From positions 40,792,745 to 40,856,744 of the forward strand of contig CM075102.1 of NCBI GenBank assembly GCA_037576195.1: 64,000 nucleotides of DNA, read 5' to 3'. Made by a program: the position numbers and the translations under genes. The stretch is from Phytoseiulus persimilis. Lineage: Eukaryota > Arthropoda > Arachnida > Mesostigmata > Phytoseiidae. The notes under the pieces are model-generated. The model searched no databases and was not told the DNA's origin. It worked only from the letters and a program-made list of their open reading frames with translations. Positions 34,126 to 45,700 of this stretch are shown here, piece by piece; position 1 is the first letter of the stretch, and every line of letters starts with the position of its first letter.

Positions 34126-36669
34126 CATCACAATCGCTGGACGGATTTGAATGGAGCTGACGAGTCGTTGAGCACTTCTTACTTCTGATCTGGGTTCGGA
34201 TTCGGCGCCGCGTTCGCTGTGATTGGTAGGGGCAAGAGGAAGCGGAGAGGCGCGCCTGGAGGATCCACTGACAGCGGCTCCCGGGCCGGATAGGAGGCCA
34301 AATCTGATGTCCTCGAGAATTTCATTCAAGTGTCCGGTTCCGACCGCCGGAAAAAACACCTCGGGTGACTGGGACAGACCGAGCGATCCACTGGAGGTTT
34401 GGTCTGCACGAGCTTTCTCATTGCGGGTTGAAAAGAATACAGGAGAGACGAACAGCAGCGAAAAGTCCCAACATCTGAGTCAGAACGGGGCAGCTCGTGT
34501 GGATTGGACGCTCGCGTGTTGAGCTTTTGTTTCCCCAAAAGCGAGAGCCGATAATGAAATTGTAAGACTGTGAGAGGACCGTTTGTTCAATGCCTCCTCG
34601 TTTCTTGCCTCCAGCTGCTTCTAACGTCTCGAGAAGCCTTCGTGGCTTAACGAGTGATATTTCCGATATGACCCGATTTCCGTCATCTGACGGGTGTCCG
34701 GTCCCCGCGTTCGGTGAACCGCCAGTTTCCGTGAGTGTGGATTTGTGGTGATTCGCCGATTTTCTCTGACCGTCAACCTCATTCGTTGTCATCAGTCTCA
34801 ATGAGTCGGCATACGAGACGGCGCCCGGGAGATTATTTGAGATATCGTCATCCAGCCTCCTTGACTGATCCCGAAGACGCCAGTCACTGGAGTCTTCGCT
34901 TTCCCTGAGATGGCCTTGAATTTTGCATGCGTCCTCTTTCATCTCAGAGGGCGTGAACATCGGATCCGCTCACTGCTTTGAGGCAGGTGGATGTCCGTTA
35001 GGACCCGCTTGCTGGTTTTGTGTCGAGCGGAGCACATGCTCCGCGAGAGTGCGCACTACTTCACATGTCTCACATCTGTCGCTTGTATTCCTTCCATCCT
35101 GCTCAACGTTGAACGTCGCAATTCAGAGCGGAATCCAGCGAAGTTCCTCGCGATTCTTCCGATGTGTGAGCATGCTCTTCAGACCCGCGACTGAACGGGC
35201 GATAATTTTCTCCAGATACCACCTCTGAAGCATCCGAAGATTGGAGCTCTTGGACTCATTTCGAAGCTCTAACCCGTCTCTCTCCGGTCAGGTGTTCCCG
35301 TCCCTCCAATCTGTAACTATCGTAACGGAGTCGATGAAATTTCCCAGTTCCATGTGCTTCAGATTCTCCTCGAGCGGCGGGAAATCCCCGCTCGGTGTTC
35401 ACGTCGAGTCATCTCCGAAGGCGGAATCGTTTCAGGTATCCCGGGGAGGAGATGGAAAGATGAAGTCGGGATTCCGAGGAGTCGATAGAGCCGGGCATTC
35501 TCACCGGCATTCGAGATCTATTGGGCCAGCGGGTGGATCTGCTGGTTTGCCGTCGGAGATCAAAGCCTCGCCAACACCTTGAGCTGACTCAGCAGAGCTG
35601 GTGCGAAAATTCCCTCCCTGTGCGGCAGTGCGGATGATGGCGGGAGACGGATGTGGGAGGCGTCGCCGCCAGTTTTCAAAAACCCACACGGTGGAGAGAG
35701 GGACAGTCAGAGAGGGAGATCCTTGAATGTAACGCCGGCAAACACGGCGTGATTGACTCCCCCTTCCTCCCCTGTCGTTCGTTTCCTTCGTCCACGCAGC
35801 GACGAAGAACTCAACTACGTCGCTGCTCGTTCATCCGTTCAGCGAGCTCGCCCGGCCGCCGCCCGGCCAGATCGATGATGGCAGGGGTCTCATCAATTGC
35901 CGTCGACGAGAGCCGTTGAGGATCCAGTCAGCGAAGCGGGCTGAGAGAGTTTTGCCCCCGAAGCGAAAGTTACACTAAGTAGCGACACACCCGCTTGCAC
36001 ATAGTGTGCTCAGCACCGGACGCGAACTCGCAAGGAAAAACAAGAAGCAGTTGTTAAACTCCTCGACGTTGTCATTCTCCCCGGCAACCGCGACAACCGC
36101 TGCACGGAGTGGTTGGAGATTGCACGACAATGACATACCAGCTCATTTTCCCGCGCGCTTCCGAAGGCAAGATCAGGGCCGAGGAAGAATGACAAAATGC
36201 GCGATAGCGTGTTGTTTGCGCTGCGTCACACGAAGCCATTTAGGGAGCTTCAACACAGATTCGGCAGATCGTCGTGCCCCGAACCGGCACAGCGCATCCG
36301 ATCGCATATTGTTTCTTGCTTTCGTCTGCTCAGTCCCGCTCTCGGGATTTTTCGGTTTCGAGTGGAACCTAGTCGAGAATATTCTGACCCTTGGTGGCAC
36401 GCAACCCTGATGCGATCCAGCTTGCTTATTCGCCGTGGGAGTCGAGTATTTTGAGCGAACAAGTCAGAAAATGCGCTGTGGAGGCATCCAAGTCTCGGCC
36501 ACGAACAGAGTCTCCTTCCGCCCGTCCTCAGCGGAGATGTCTCGGCGGTCCTTCGCCCACCACAATGAGGGCCCGTCCGGCCGATTCTTTGTTCGACGGA
36601 TTAATCAGGAACGACCAGAGCGATGCACTTTCGCTTCGCGAGCTGATTAATGTCCAGGGGAATTATCAA
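34126..36669. other. no gene seen
   Basis: A minus frame at 34418-34960 (180 codons) includes protein-like text (LETLEAAGGKKRGGIEQTVL) but no recognised domain, and has a competing plus frame at its distal end. Nothing else is supportable. Confidence 0.35.
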
Positions 36670-36708
36670 CCGGCCGGCCAACCAACCAACCACCCACCCA
36701 CCCATCCA
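36670..36708 (+). repeat. CCAA / CCCA four-base microsatellite
   Basis: CCGGCCGG, then CCAA three times, then CCCA three times and CCATCCACC. Confidence 0.9.
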
Positions 36709-39700
36709 CCGAGGAACGTAGAGCTCGTGGCTTGCATTACTCCGCCGTCCAATCAAACGGCTATTGATCTCTTCCAGCGCATAATTTTCGATGGTCTCGT
36801 CCGGTTGTTTTTTTCGCCGGGTCTCCGGCTAATCCATTCGTCCAGCGGCGCATTCATTAGACGCTCCGTGCATGCGGTCAGCCGATCATGCTCGCGTTCA
36901 TTGGTCCGTCGCGCACCCTCGAAGCAGCACAGGATAAGGTCGTCGCGCAACTTCATTCGTAGACTGACATTCGGAAACGACCTCGCCATGTTCTCGGTGG
37001 GAGTGGTCTCCGGCGGAGGGCCTTGCTTCGAATCCAGTTCCGTCCTTCCAGATTATCTATTAAATCACCATTTGTACCCGGTGCTCGAGCAACCATGATC
37101 CAGCGCAGACGGGTACGTGACCTTCCGCGAGAAGGTCTGCGTTCTGTTGTTCCTCCCAGAGTTCAGCAAAGCGCACTCAAGGAGCTGGCCGCTACTCCAG
37201 GCTGGTGTTCTTTCTTTCTTTCATCTTCCAGGAAGCGGGCCTGAGCCTCATCTACCTCATGTGCACTCGCGCAGTTGCTTCTTTACTCTTTGTATTGACC
37301 CTCGCGAGAAGCGCGTTTGCGAGCGGTCCTCCTCACCAAATGGAGTCAAGGGAAGCATGTAGATGAGGAACTCACTGCCGACGAGGCTTGCATCGCCGAA
37401 ATTCGCCTGGACTCATGCATCTGGATCCACCCTAACATCCTCTGTCAGCTTGTCGATGCAGCCTCTATCAACCAGCCTATCACTTGAAGTATCAACTACC
37501 AAGTCCTGGTATTCCCTCCGGATTCCTCCCTCGCTTCCCCGCGCAAGTCCCGCCCATCTGATCACGAGTCGAGGGCGTTGAAGAGCATCGTTGCGGGAAG
37601 TCTGAGCCCGAACAAGAACGGCTGGGTTGGAACTCAGCCGGGCTTCTGAGGGCCGTTCGCGGCCACACAGCGCATTTATTTGGTGCGGATTCACTGAGCT
37701 TGGGCTTCGGGCGAGCTTCAGAATGTGAGAGGAAATGGCGGACGAAGTCTGAATTTGAGCCAACGGGGGTAAGAGACGATCGCCCTTCCTCTTTTCGTTG
37801 CATCCGTCATTGATGAAATTTCGGGACATAGGTCGGTGACTCTTCGATGCACGGCGCGTTGACCGCATGATGATTATTCAGACCAAGCCCATCCATCTCG
37901 CATCAGACGAAGACAAATCCTACTACAGAGCTCCACTGCTGCCGCCTCTTATTCTCATCAGAAGCCTCTGTGTTGCTTTCCTCCTCCCCCTCCTGTGCAC
38001 CTATCCATTCGTTTGGCCGTTTTGGTTCGACCAGCGAGCAAAAAAATGGATAAGGTGCATCAACCGCTCGTGGTAGCTCAAAAATCAAGGGTTTTCCGGC
38101 TATCCAGTGGATGGGGTTGTGAGAGCTTGTCGGGGCCGGACAGCTTGCCACACGCGTTGGTTTGGCAAGGGAGACGTTTGACGCCTCGCTGAGAGACATC
38201 TCTATCGGCGCTCGGGACGGAGCTCGGGGCTTGCCGGACAGGCCACTCGATCGCTGACCGAAGGCTTTTGGCCAAACAGGCTCCGAGCACCCGCATGGCC
38301 AACCGATCGAGTCAACGAAGGATCAACGATTGAAGAATAAAGCTGGTAGGATTAGGGGGAGAGAAGGGGAAGGCATCATCTTTGGTTTCAACAACTGCTG
38401 CCAGTGGAGCGACTCCCCGTCCGCATGGCATCCTCGACCAGTTGTCCCGGAGGTCTTTCCTTTCGTACTCTCCCTGCTGTCGCAAGCTTCATTCAGCGCC
38501 TGGCTGTTCCATTATCGAATCCCTCATCCGGAATGGGAAGATCGGAGCGTCCATTGTCCTGATGAAATTGCTGAAGAAGAGAGATAAATATGGCAGTACG
38601 TCTCTCCGAAAAATCATTCGGTCAGGAGATACTTAATTCACTTCCTCACCGCTTCCACTCCCGCCTTCGTCAGGAACCTAATAGTTGCCCAAAGATGGAG
38701 AAATCTGCCCGCTCAGTTCGGCTAGGTCGACAACTGGATGCGAAGCGAAGAGACGTATTCAAACGCGGTGAAAAGGATGCCACCGAGCGCCGCTGAAGAA
38801 TTGGTTCTAACCAGGTCCAAGCTTAGTTCATCACATAGTGGTAAACCTTGGGGATCATATTCCAATTGGATATCGCTGGAAAGTCTTGGAATCCGACAGC
38901 GAGCCGAGTGGATTGGTACCCAGACAACATACTTGAAGTAGGCGCGGACACTCGTTTTCCGGAGCACAAATATGTGGCAGTATCACGTTGTCGAATACCT
39001 ACCGTGAAAACTCCAACCTCACTGCAACCTAGGGAGGCTTCGGGAAGATGGAAGATCGTTCGTCTGTTGATGTATCGCCGACATGTCGCGTATTATCGAG
39101 TTTCTGTCTCAAGGATTCCATCGGAATGCTGAGCTACTGACAGATGGCCGGGTGATACGAGCGGTCCTCCCGGCGCGTGCAGACTTGCAAGGTTTTGTTG
39201 TTGGCTTTGTCTTCAGCGAATTCGTGCCAGCGAAATGAGCAACGCTGTCACGATATGAGAGCCGCGCGACTTTTGACCCCGTGTTCCGGATAATCTGGTT
39301 CTCCACGAAAACAGCTGGGAAAGACACAGGAGCCTTCAGTTCCAGAACGCCGGCGATCGCCGCCGTCAATCCCTCAGTCTCAGAGGGAAAATCGATCTCC
39401 AATTTCGAAACGTTCTTGCAGAAGCCACTTCATTAATAGCGCTCAGATCTGCGTCGACCTCACGGCTCTCGCGCACCATCGAGCGAACAGCGGTTGAGAA
39501 AGCTAATGGACGAAGGAACGAATCGATCTGGATCGGGACACTGGAAAAATTAAACCGGGGAAAAACACCTCGAGGTGAACGTCTCCGTGAACAGCTATGC
39601 GGGTTTACGATTCATGGGACGTCCCGGTCAGAATAACGACAAGCACAGGAATATCGTTCTGCTCGATATTGCCAACAGTGTCTCAAGAGTACGCGAAGAG

Positions 39701-40076
39701 GTACACAGTTTCGAGTTAGTCTAACAACCTTGTCATTGAGCTCCTCTAGTCCCGGAGTACGCACAGGGTGTAGGATGCCGGTGAAAGAAAGCAGACAGCT
39801 CTGACGTCAATAAGAATCGGATGGTGTGAGACAGGAGATGAAGAAATAGAGAAACGTCGGAGAAGCTACTGGAGAGCAGGAAGCTTCCTGAAAGCATATA
39901 CGAACGCTGTGTCAGACATCGGGAAGGCTGTGAGGCGGGGGAGCGGAGAGGAGCGCCGAAGGCCTGCCTGACTGTCCGTCCGTTTTATCGCGAATCCATC
40001 CGTCCGAAAGTGCCTCAACTCCCTCAGTTCAACGTGACTGCCACTCGCGAAGAACTGGCGCTCTTATTCCTCATCG
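36709..40076. other. no gene called; a few protein-like frames
   Basis: Plus frames 38382-38636 (CSIIESLIRNGKIGASIVLM, KLLKKRDKYGS), 38738-38941 and 38848-39132 (LDIAGKSWNPTASRVDWYPD) read like fragments of protein but do not form one frame. No family is recognised. The stretch 39403-40076 is empty. Confidence 0.3.
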
Positions 40077-40146
40077 ATGTCGCAAGTTGTAGTTCCAGCC
40101 GAGTCAGCTCCCCCTTTCAAAGCCAGCTTGATGTCTGGGAACGTTT

Positions 40147-40596
40147 ATGGGGTTTTTCGGCAAGTCACTGTCAAAACAAGTCATTTTGACTTCCCTCGTC
40201 AACGGAGTCAGAGCTCACTCAGGCAGATTAAGGTTGTCAGGCTGGATTCAAAATTACAACCTTCCAGTCGGAGGAGTTGGGCGCGCCATGCACTCCGAAG
40301 AGTTGTATTCCGGGCGGGGGGAACGAGAAACTTCTTGGGACGACCACGGCTTGATTTTTTCCGCCCGGAAACGACTGAGCATCGGAGCGGATTCGTCGGA
40401 CACTCTCGACTCGCCCCGACCGCAGAGCCCAATACTTCGGCAGCTAACGATTTTCCCGATCAGGAACAGAAACTTTCCCACGGAAGAACTTCTGACTGTG
40501 ACCAACTCCCTCGTTGATCGCCGACGGTTCATTCAAGCGTCTCTGGAAGTATTCGCCCCGGAGAACTCCGGGTCGCAAGAAAAAATGAAGTGGTAG
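40147..40596 (+). pseudogene. unidentified 149-codon frame
   Basis: This frame, with TGA at 40594, has natural composition in its second half (SPILRQLTIFPIRNRNFPTE, ELLTVTNSLVDRRRFIQASL). A competing frame at 40077-40517 is less natural. No motif is recognised. It lies 300 bases upstream of the fold-back element at 40912. Confidence 0.25.
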
Positions 40597-40911
40597 CAAC
40601 GACCAATTAGGCAAAATCTGCCTACTTTCTTCTACGAGAGACGGAAAAGTCCGAATTTATATGGAAGCGGTGCGAACGCGAGAGCTCTAGGCACCGTTGC
40701 GTTCATGAAAAATTATCTCACGCACTCATCCCGCTGCTGGCGGTGGTAAAGTGATGAATCGCAGCGGCATCGTGGCGAGAAACGTTGCCACGGGTTGGAT
40801 GCCCCAGTCGATCGGTCTCTTGGAATTATTCCGAGGCAACGATCACCGCCCGTTCGATACAGGGCGAAGAAAACGCCATTGGGGGGACCTCTGTGAATTT
40901 TCAGGGAAAAC

Positions 40912-41512
40912 ACGTTGCCAAAAAGGTTCATACCCGATGCGCCGAAATTTATGGCACCAAAAACCCGGAGTGCCGAAGAAAAAGCCCGTTGCAACGAAAA
41001 CCCGTAGGGCCGAAAACCCCTTCTCTCGTTTTGATGGGAGAGTGGATCCAGCTGAGCTTCTATGCGGAGCACAGGGTCCAAAAGACTGCAGTAAGAATAG
41101 CAAAAAGAGACCAAGCAAATCATGAGAATCGTCGAATCGGTGTATCTAGAACGATGCCTGACTTGATCGCGAGCTGAGGTGGGTAAGTTCCTGATCGATA
41201 ACATACCGGGTACGTGAAGAAAGTCATTTGCACGATACAATTTGGCATCATTCAGATACACAGTTCCTGTCTTAATGATTTACTTGGTCCATTTGCGCTC
41301 AAGCAAAAGCAGTCTCTCAGACCCTGTGCTGTGCATCGAAGCTTAGCTCGATTCGCTTGACCATCGGAACGAGAGAAAGGGTTCTCGGCCCTACGGGATT
41401 TTTTCTCGGCTCTACGGGTTTTCGTTGCAACGGGCTTTTTTTTCGGCACTCCGGGTTTTCGGCGCAATAAATTTCGGCACATCGGGGAGACACCGCCAAA
41501 AATGCGTTGCCA
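40912..41512. mobile_element. fold-back element, arms of about 215-240 bp
   Basis: Left arm 40912-41125 matches right arm 41272-41512 in reverse complement, about 80 percent by eye, around a spacer of about 146 bases. Matching blocks include CCCGATG-GCCGAAATTTAT, ACCCGGAGTGCCGA, AGCCCGTTGCAACGAAAACC and CACAGGGTC-AGAGACTGC-like sequence. The right arm has one extra internal unit near 41395-41410. The arms give similar translations in opposite directions (plus near 40975 and minus near 41450, both KPGVPKKKPVATKTRRAE), which here is a by-product of DNA similarity. Ends and target duplication are not clear. Superfamily is unknown. Confidence 0.8.
40941..41020 (+). repeat. degenerate 17-bp tandem unit in the fold-back arm
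   Basis: Within the left arm a unit close to GCCGAAAAACCCGTAGG recurs about five times with variation (GCCGAAATTTATG, GCACCAAAAACCCGGAGT, GCCGAAGAAAAAGCCCGTT, GCAACGAAAACCCGTAGG, GCCGAAAACCCC). The right arm has the same array in reverse with one more unit. Arrayed subterminal motifs of this sort are transposase-binding sites in some DNA transposons; that role is inferred here. Confidence 0.6.
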
Positions 41513-42709
41513 TCCCAGGCACTGATACCGGCACTGCCCACGCGACAGTGAGGCATCCACAGACTCGGAGCGTTCGATTCGTATGTTCGGAGAGAGCGTC
41601 GATCTCCGCCGGCTTCGGTGAATCATGTTGCATCCACCACTCCCGGAACTTGGATCACAGAAAAGTATCCGTGAAATTCGATAAGCCTCTGCTCGTCGGG
41701 TTCGGTCTCGAGGACCGATAGCGGGGCTGCGAGTTTCCCGCGGATCTCATCACGCAGCCAACGAAGACGACGCTCCATCTCGGACCCGGTATCCGCTGAA
41801 ATCCAATCAACGAGATTGTCGAGTGGTCTGCATCGTGCGAACAGCCTACCGCTCACGCTCCCTTCTCGGAAATGGCTCCTGTGGTTTCTGAGGGCCTTGC
41901 TAGCGCGCCATCACAGCATCGAGGCTCTCGTGCCCAGGAACTCGGCTAAGACTGAGAACGCTTCTCGGAAAGTCCCTGGTAGAGGCATTCGGGACAGCGG
42001 TCCCTCAATATCAGCGAACATCCAGCGTCAGGACGTTGGAATGCGCGATAAGCTCCTCCGGGAGGTTTCCTCCTAATCCAAGGAGTGAGACCAGGACAAC
42101 GGTGTCTGGATTGCGCTGACGAACCAAGACTGCGCTCCTCCGCGACGTTTCGCGAATATGAGGAAGGAAAACGACTGCGGAAGGTCCAACAACGACGGCC
42201 TCCCGACCCGATTCTCAGGAGTCGCCAACGAGCAGCGAAAGAGGGCGATGAGAGGCGGGGGAGATTATAAACGCATTAAAGGTATTCGATGGAGTGAAGA
42301 AAAGGAAAGCATTGATTAATTCCGAAAGCCAATCGATTCCCGCCCGCCTTCCAGCTCGCGTCCTGTTCGACGACGAGGTCCCAGTCGTCGGCATTGGAGC
42401 GCGCTCCGCCTGCTACTCTCTGCTCCTCCATCTCGAGTCCATCCAGGCTCCATTGTGCCCTACTTCTCGTGACTCCGACCTGGGATGCCCTCTCGTCCGT
42501 CCGTCCGAAGTCAATATTGCTGAGTGAATAAACACTCCTGGATCGCGGTGAGGAGTCCCAAGCTCAAACGAAGAATCAACGCCCAGCTCTTCTGTGATTT
42601 GCTCCGCTCATGGCAGTCCTGGCAGTTCCCAGGGGTGATCTTGGACTTTGGACCCAGCGGCGGTTCATTCCGGCTCCACGAAGCGCACCAGGACGCGTCC
42701 TCCGCAGGC
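41513..42709. other. no gene seen
   Basis: Short frames only. Several runs of purine-rich sequence (42290-42310). Nothing recognised. Confidence 0.4.
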
Positions 42710-42731
42710 GGGGGGGGGGGGGGGGGGGGGG
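42710..42731 (+). repeat. G22 homopolymer
   Basis: Twenty-two consecutive G after CCGCAGGC, followed by ATTCCC. Confidence 0.95.
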
Positions 42732-45700
42732 ATTCCCTGGATAAGGATTAAGTATTGCTGCGTCGGAACGTTCGACCACGTACGCTAATATACTTCGATG
42801 AAGTGCAGCATCCAGATCCCTCTCGATTATCGGATCCTTTAGGACGAAGGGGGCAGGGGGCTCGACGCAGAAAAGAGAACGCTCCCTCGCGAGCTGGCTA
42901 GGCCAGGGGGGAGTCGAGTGGAAGATTCCCCTGGACTCGAGGACAGTTGCAATGTGCGAAAAGGAACTGAGGCATCCGGACGCACAACGAAATCGGGGTT
43001 CCGGTGAGCAGTGAAGGAACGACGATCTTCCGCCGCGAGGAAACCTCTCCGTTGGGGAACCGCACGGCGTAAAAGTGTCACGTATCCGAACGTTTCTCCC
43101 CTAAGATTCCGAATCAGAAGCTCGCGGAGTCTCGATTCTCCTGCTCGGAACACCCGGCGGTTCAGCCGCCGCGAACCGTCTTTCCAGGCGCAACGACCCC
43201 AGTGCGTCGAAAATGAATGAATGAGCGTTGAGCGAGGACACGATTCCAGAAGGCAACCGGAAACTCCCACGCACGAACTTGTCGGATCGTGTCCGTGGTG
43301 GGAATGTTGCCCTTCGAACCGTAGGGATATTCGAACGCAAATGTTCGAACAGCCTTGTGGGCTTGGCGAGGGAGCCGCGGAACGGAGACGCCATCAGGAA
43401 CGATCTCATTATGCATGTGCATAGATCTGTTCGAAGGTTTTTAAGAGGTTCGAACACGAGGCCGTATTCATTATGATTCTGACGCTCGTTGGTCCGCGAT
43501 CATAGGTGGGAGCTCCACGCGCGCTCTACAAGTGCCCTCCGAAAGTCGTCAGTTGGACCTTGAATCTCCAAGCTTGAATTTGAATAATTGAATCGGCACT
43601 CGAAACTCACAGCGCTCAAACCTCCCGCATGAGGGGTTTAGAGGTCATGGATGGTTTACTTGATGGGGCAAATCATCGTGGAGTGCCCATGCCCTAAAAG
43701 TGCTTCGTTGGCATGTAACCCGAGAATTTTTATTGTCAGGGCAGCTCCTTGCCGCCCTCCGGAACGATCGGAATCCGTATTCCGGAGCTGCGGGAACATT
43801 CAGGAGCCCATTCTCGAACATCAAGAACTCACGTTGGGCCGAGCGCGAGCCCCACTCCTGGAGGACGCCGCAGCGCGAGCCGAGAAGGAGCGTGGATGCC
43901 AATTTCTGTTCAGGAGTGGTTGGATCGGCTTTGTGCGCGAAGTCATTTTGTCATTCCTTCCAACGCAACTCGTTCCCTAGAACATCCGCGCGTGAGCAAC
44001 GATGTTAATGCACGCGAGTTCGTGTCTTGAAGCGACAAAACGGCTTGTCGTTAAGCGAAGGCCCATTTGTCAGCCACCCAGCGAGACCGTCCGGGGAAAG
44101 CATTCGAAGTTTTTGCCCGCCGCGTTCCGTTGCCTCCATCGGAACTGTCGTTCCCGCTGTTCTCCTAAGCAGTTTCCCGGCAATCCTTTTCCCGATGGCT
44201 GACAAGTCAGTTGCACACTGATCAACGAAATTTCCTCCTCCAAAGGATTCGAGGAGCAGAGAGGAAGGTTGCCCGGCGTGCGGAGACAGAAGCACAACAA
44301 GTGTCGGATTTCTCTCGCAGAAAAAGCAATTATCGGCCTGTTCTGCCTAAATTATCCAAGACACGCATGCTGACAGCTTCCTTCAATCTTATTTCGTTCC
44401 GGTCGTACCGCCCTCCCACAGTCTCAGATCACGCCTGTTTCGGGCTGTGATCGTTCATTGCGACTCATCTCGGAATGAGAAAACGCTTCTGGATAATTCG
44501 AGGAAACGGATTGGCGTGCGCGATGGAGGTGGGTCAGAAGAAAGGTGGGAGCGGGTGTTTTCCGTCGCTGGGAGCTGGTGTTTTCCGTTCCGTCGAGTCG
44601 TAAACTTAATGCAGATGCAGCCATGAAATCTTAACCTCACTGAGCAACAGGACGTAGCACCGAGACATTCCCATTAGGCCCACTTATCACATCCTGTTGG
44701 AGGCAGAGCCGCCGTAGTTCAACGATCTCGACACCGCAGGTTTAGTGAGCGGTTTATATACGGAAGCGCGTCTCTCTCGCACTGCCGGTGTTGCAGGACG
44801 GTGAGCCTGCATGACGCACTTGAGAGTTGTCCTTGAAGGCTGGGGCCTCCTCATTCCGAAGGTGAACGCAGAGATAGGCTCACAGATGACGGATGTTTTC
44901 GATAAGCCTGACGCTCTTCGGCCGAGATACCGTAGTTCTCAGTTAAGGCTCAGAGTTTCCGGCTCTCGTTTGCACACGTCATTCTGTGTCCACACAGCTA
45001 AGAACTATCCGGGGCTCCCCTCCTCGAGTAAACTGTGAACAAGGCGTCGAATCCCGCAGCCAGAAAACCACTCAACAAGCCAGCTCTTACGGTAGTGCAG
45101 TGGATCATGAAAGGTGCTTATCTGGAGGCGTTTACTCTTTGGGATGGATTCAAGACGGAAAAACGTGTCCTCGCTCTCTTTGATTCACCGTGACTTTGAG
45201 ACTTGGAGCCGGGAGTATAAATTCTTGGAGCGAGTATGAAAGGGAAGAGTTTTTCAGAACGCAGGGCAGGTGAAACCAAGGAGAGGTGTGGGAGAATGAC
45301 GCGCGGAAGTTGAAGAAGCCGAGCGACCCCCTCCCCCCCCCGTAGCTTCGCCATAAACATAAATGGCTCGTAAATCAAACTTTACGTCAGAACAGACATC
45401 TACCAACGCGCGTGGAGAAAATATACAGACCCGGGGCGTTCTCTCCTTCGGTAGCCGGTGCAGGACTCGGTCGAAAGTAAACATCCTCTGTAATTGATTC
45501 TTCAAGCATGGTATTGTTCTCGGACCGCCAAAGTGCCATTCCGCCAGTCTGCTGATGTGGATTTTCATTTTGAGAAATATCATGGAGCAACGACAGTGTT
45601 GAGCTTTGAAATGCGCGACTCCATGATAGTTCGACAAGTTTCCAGCGGGCTTCCTCCCTTCGGTAGGAGGGTCGCACACGCTCGATGGCTTCAGGAAAGA

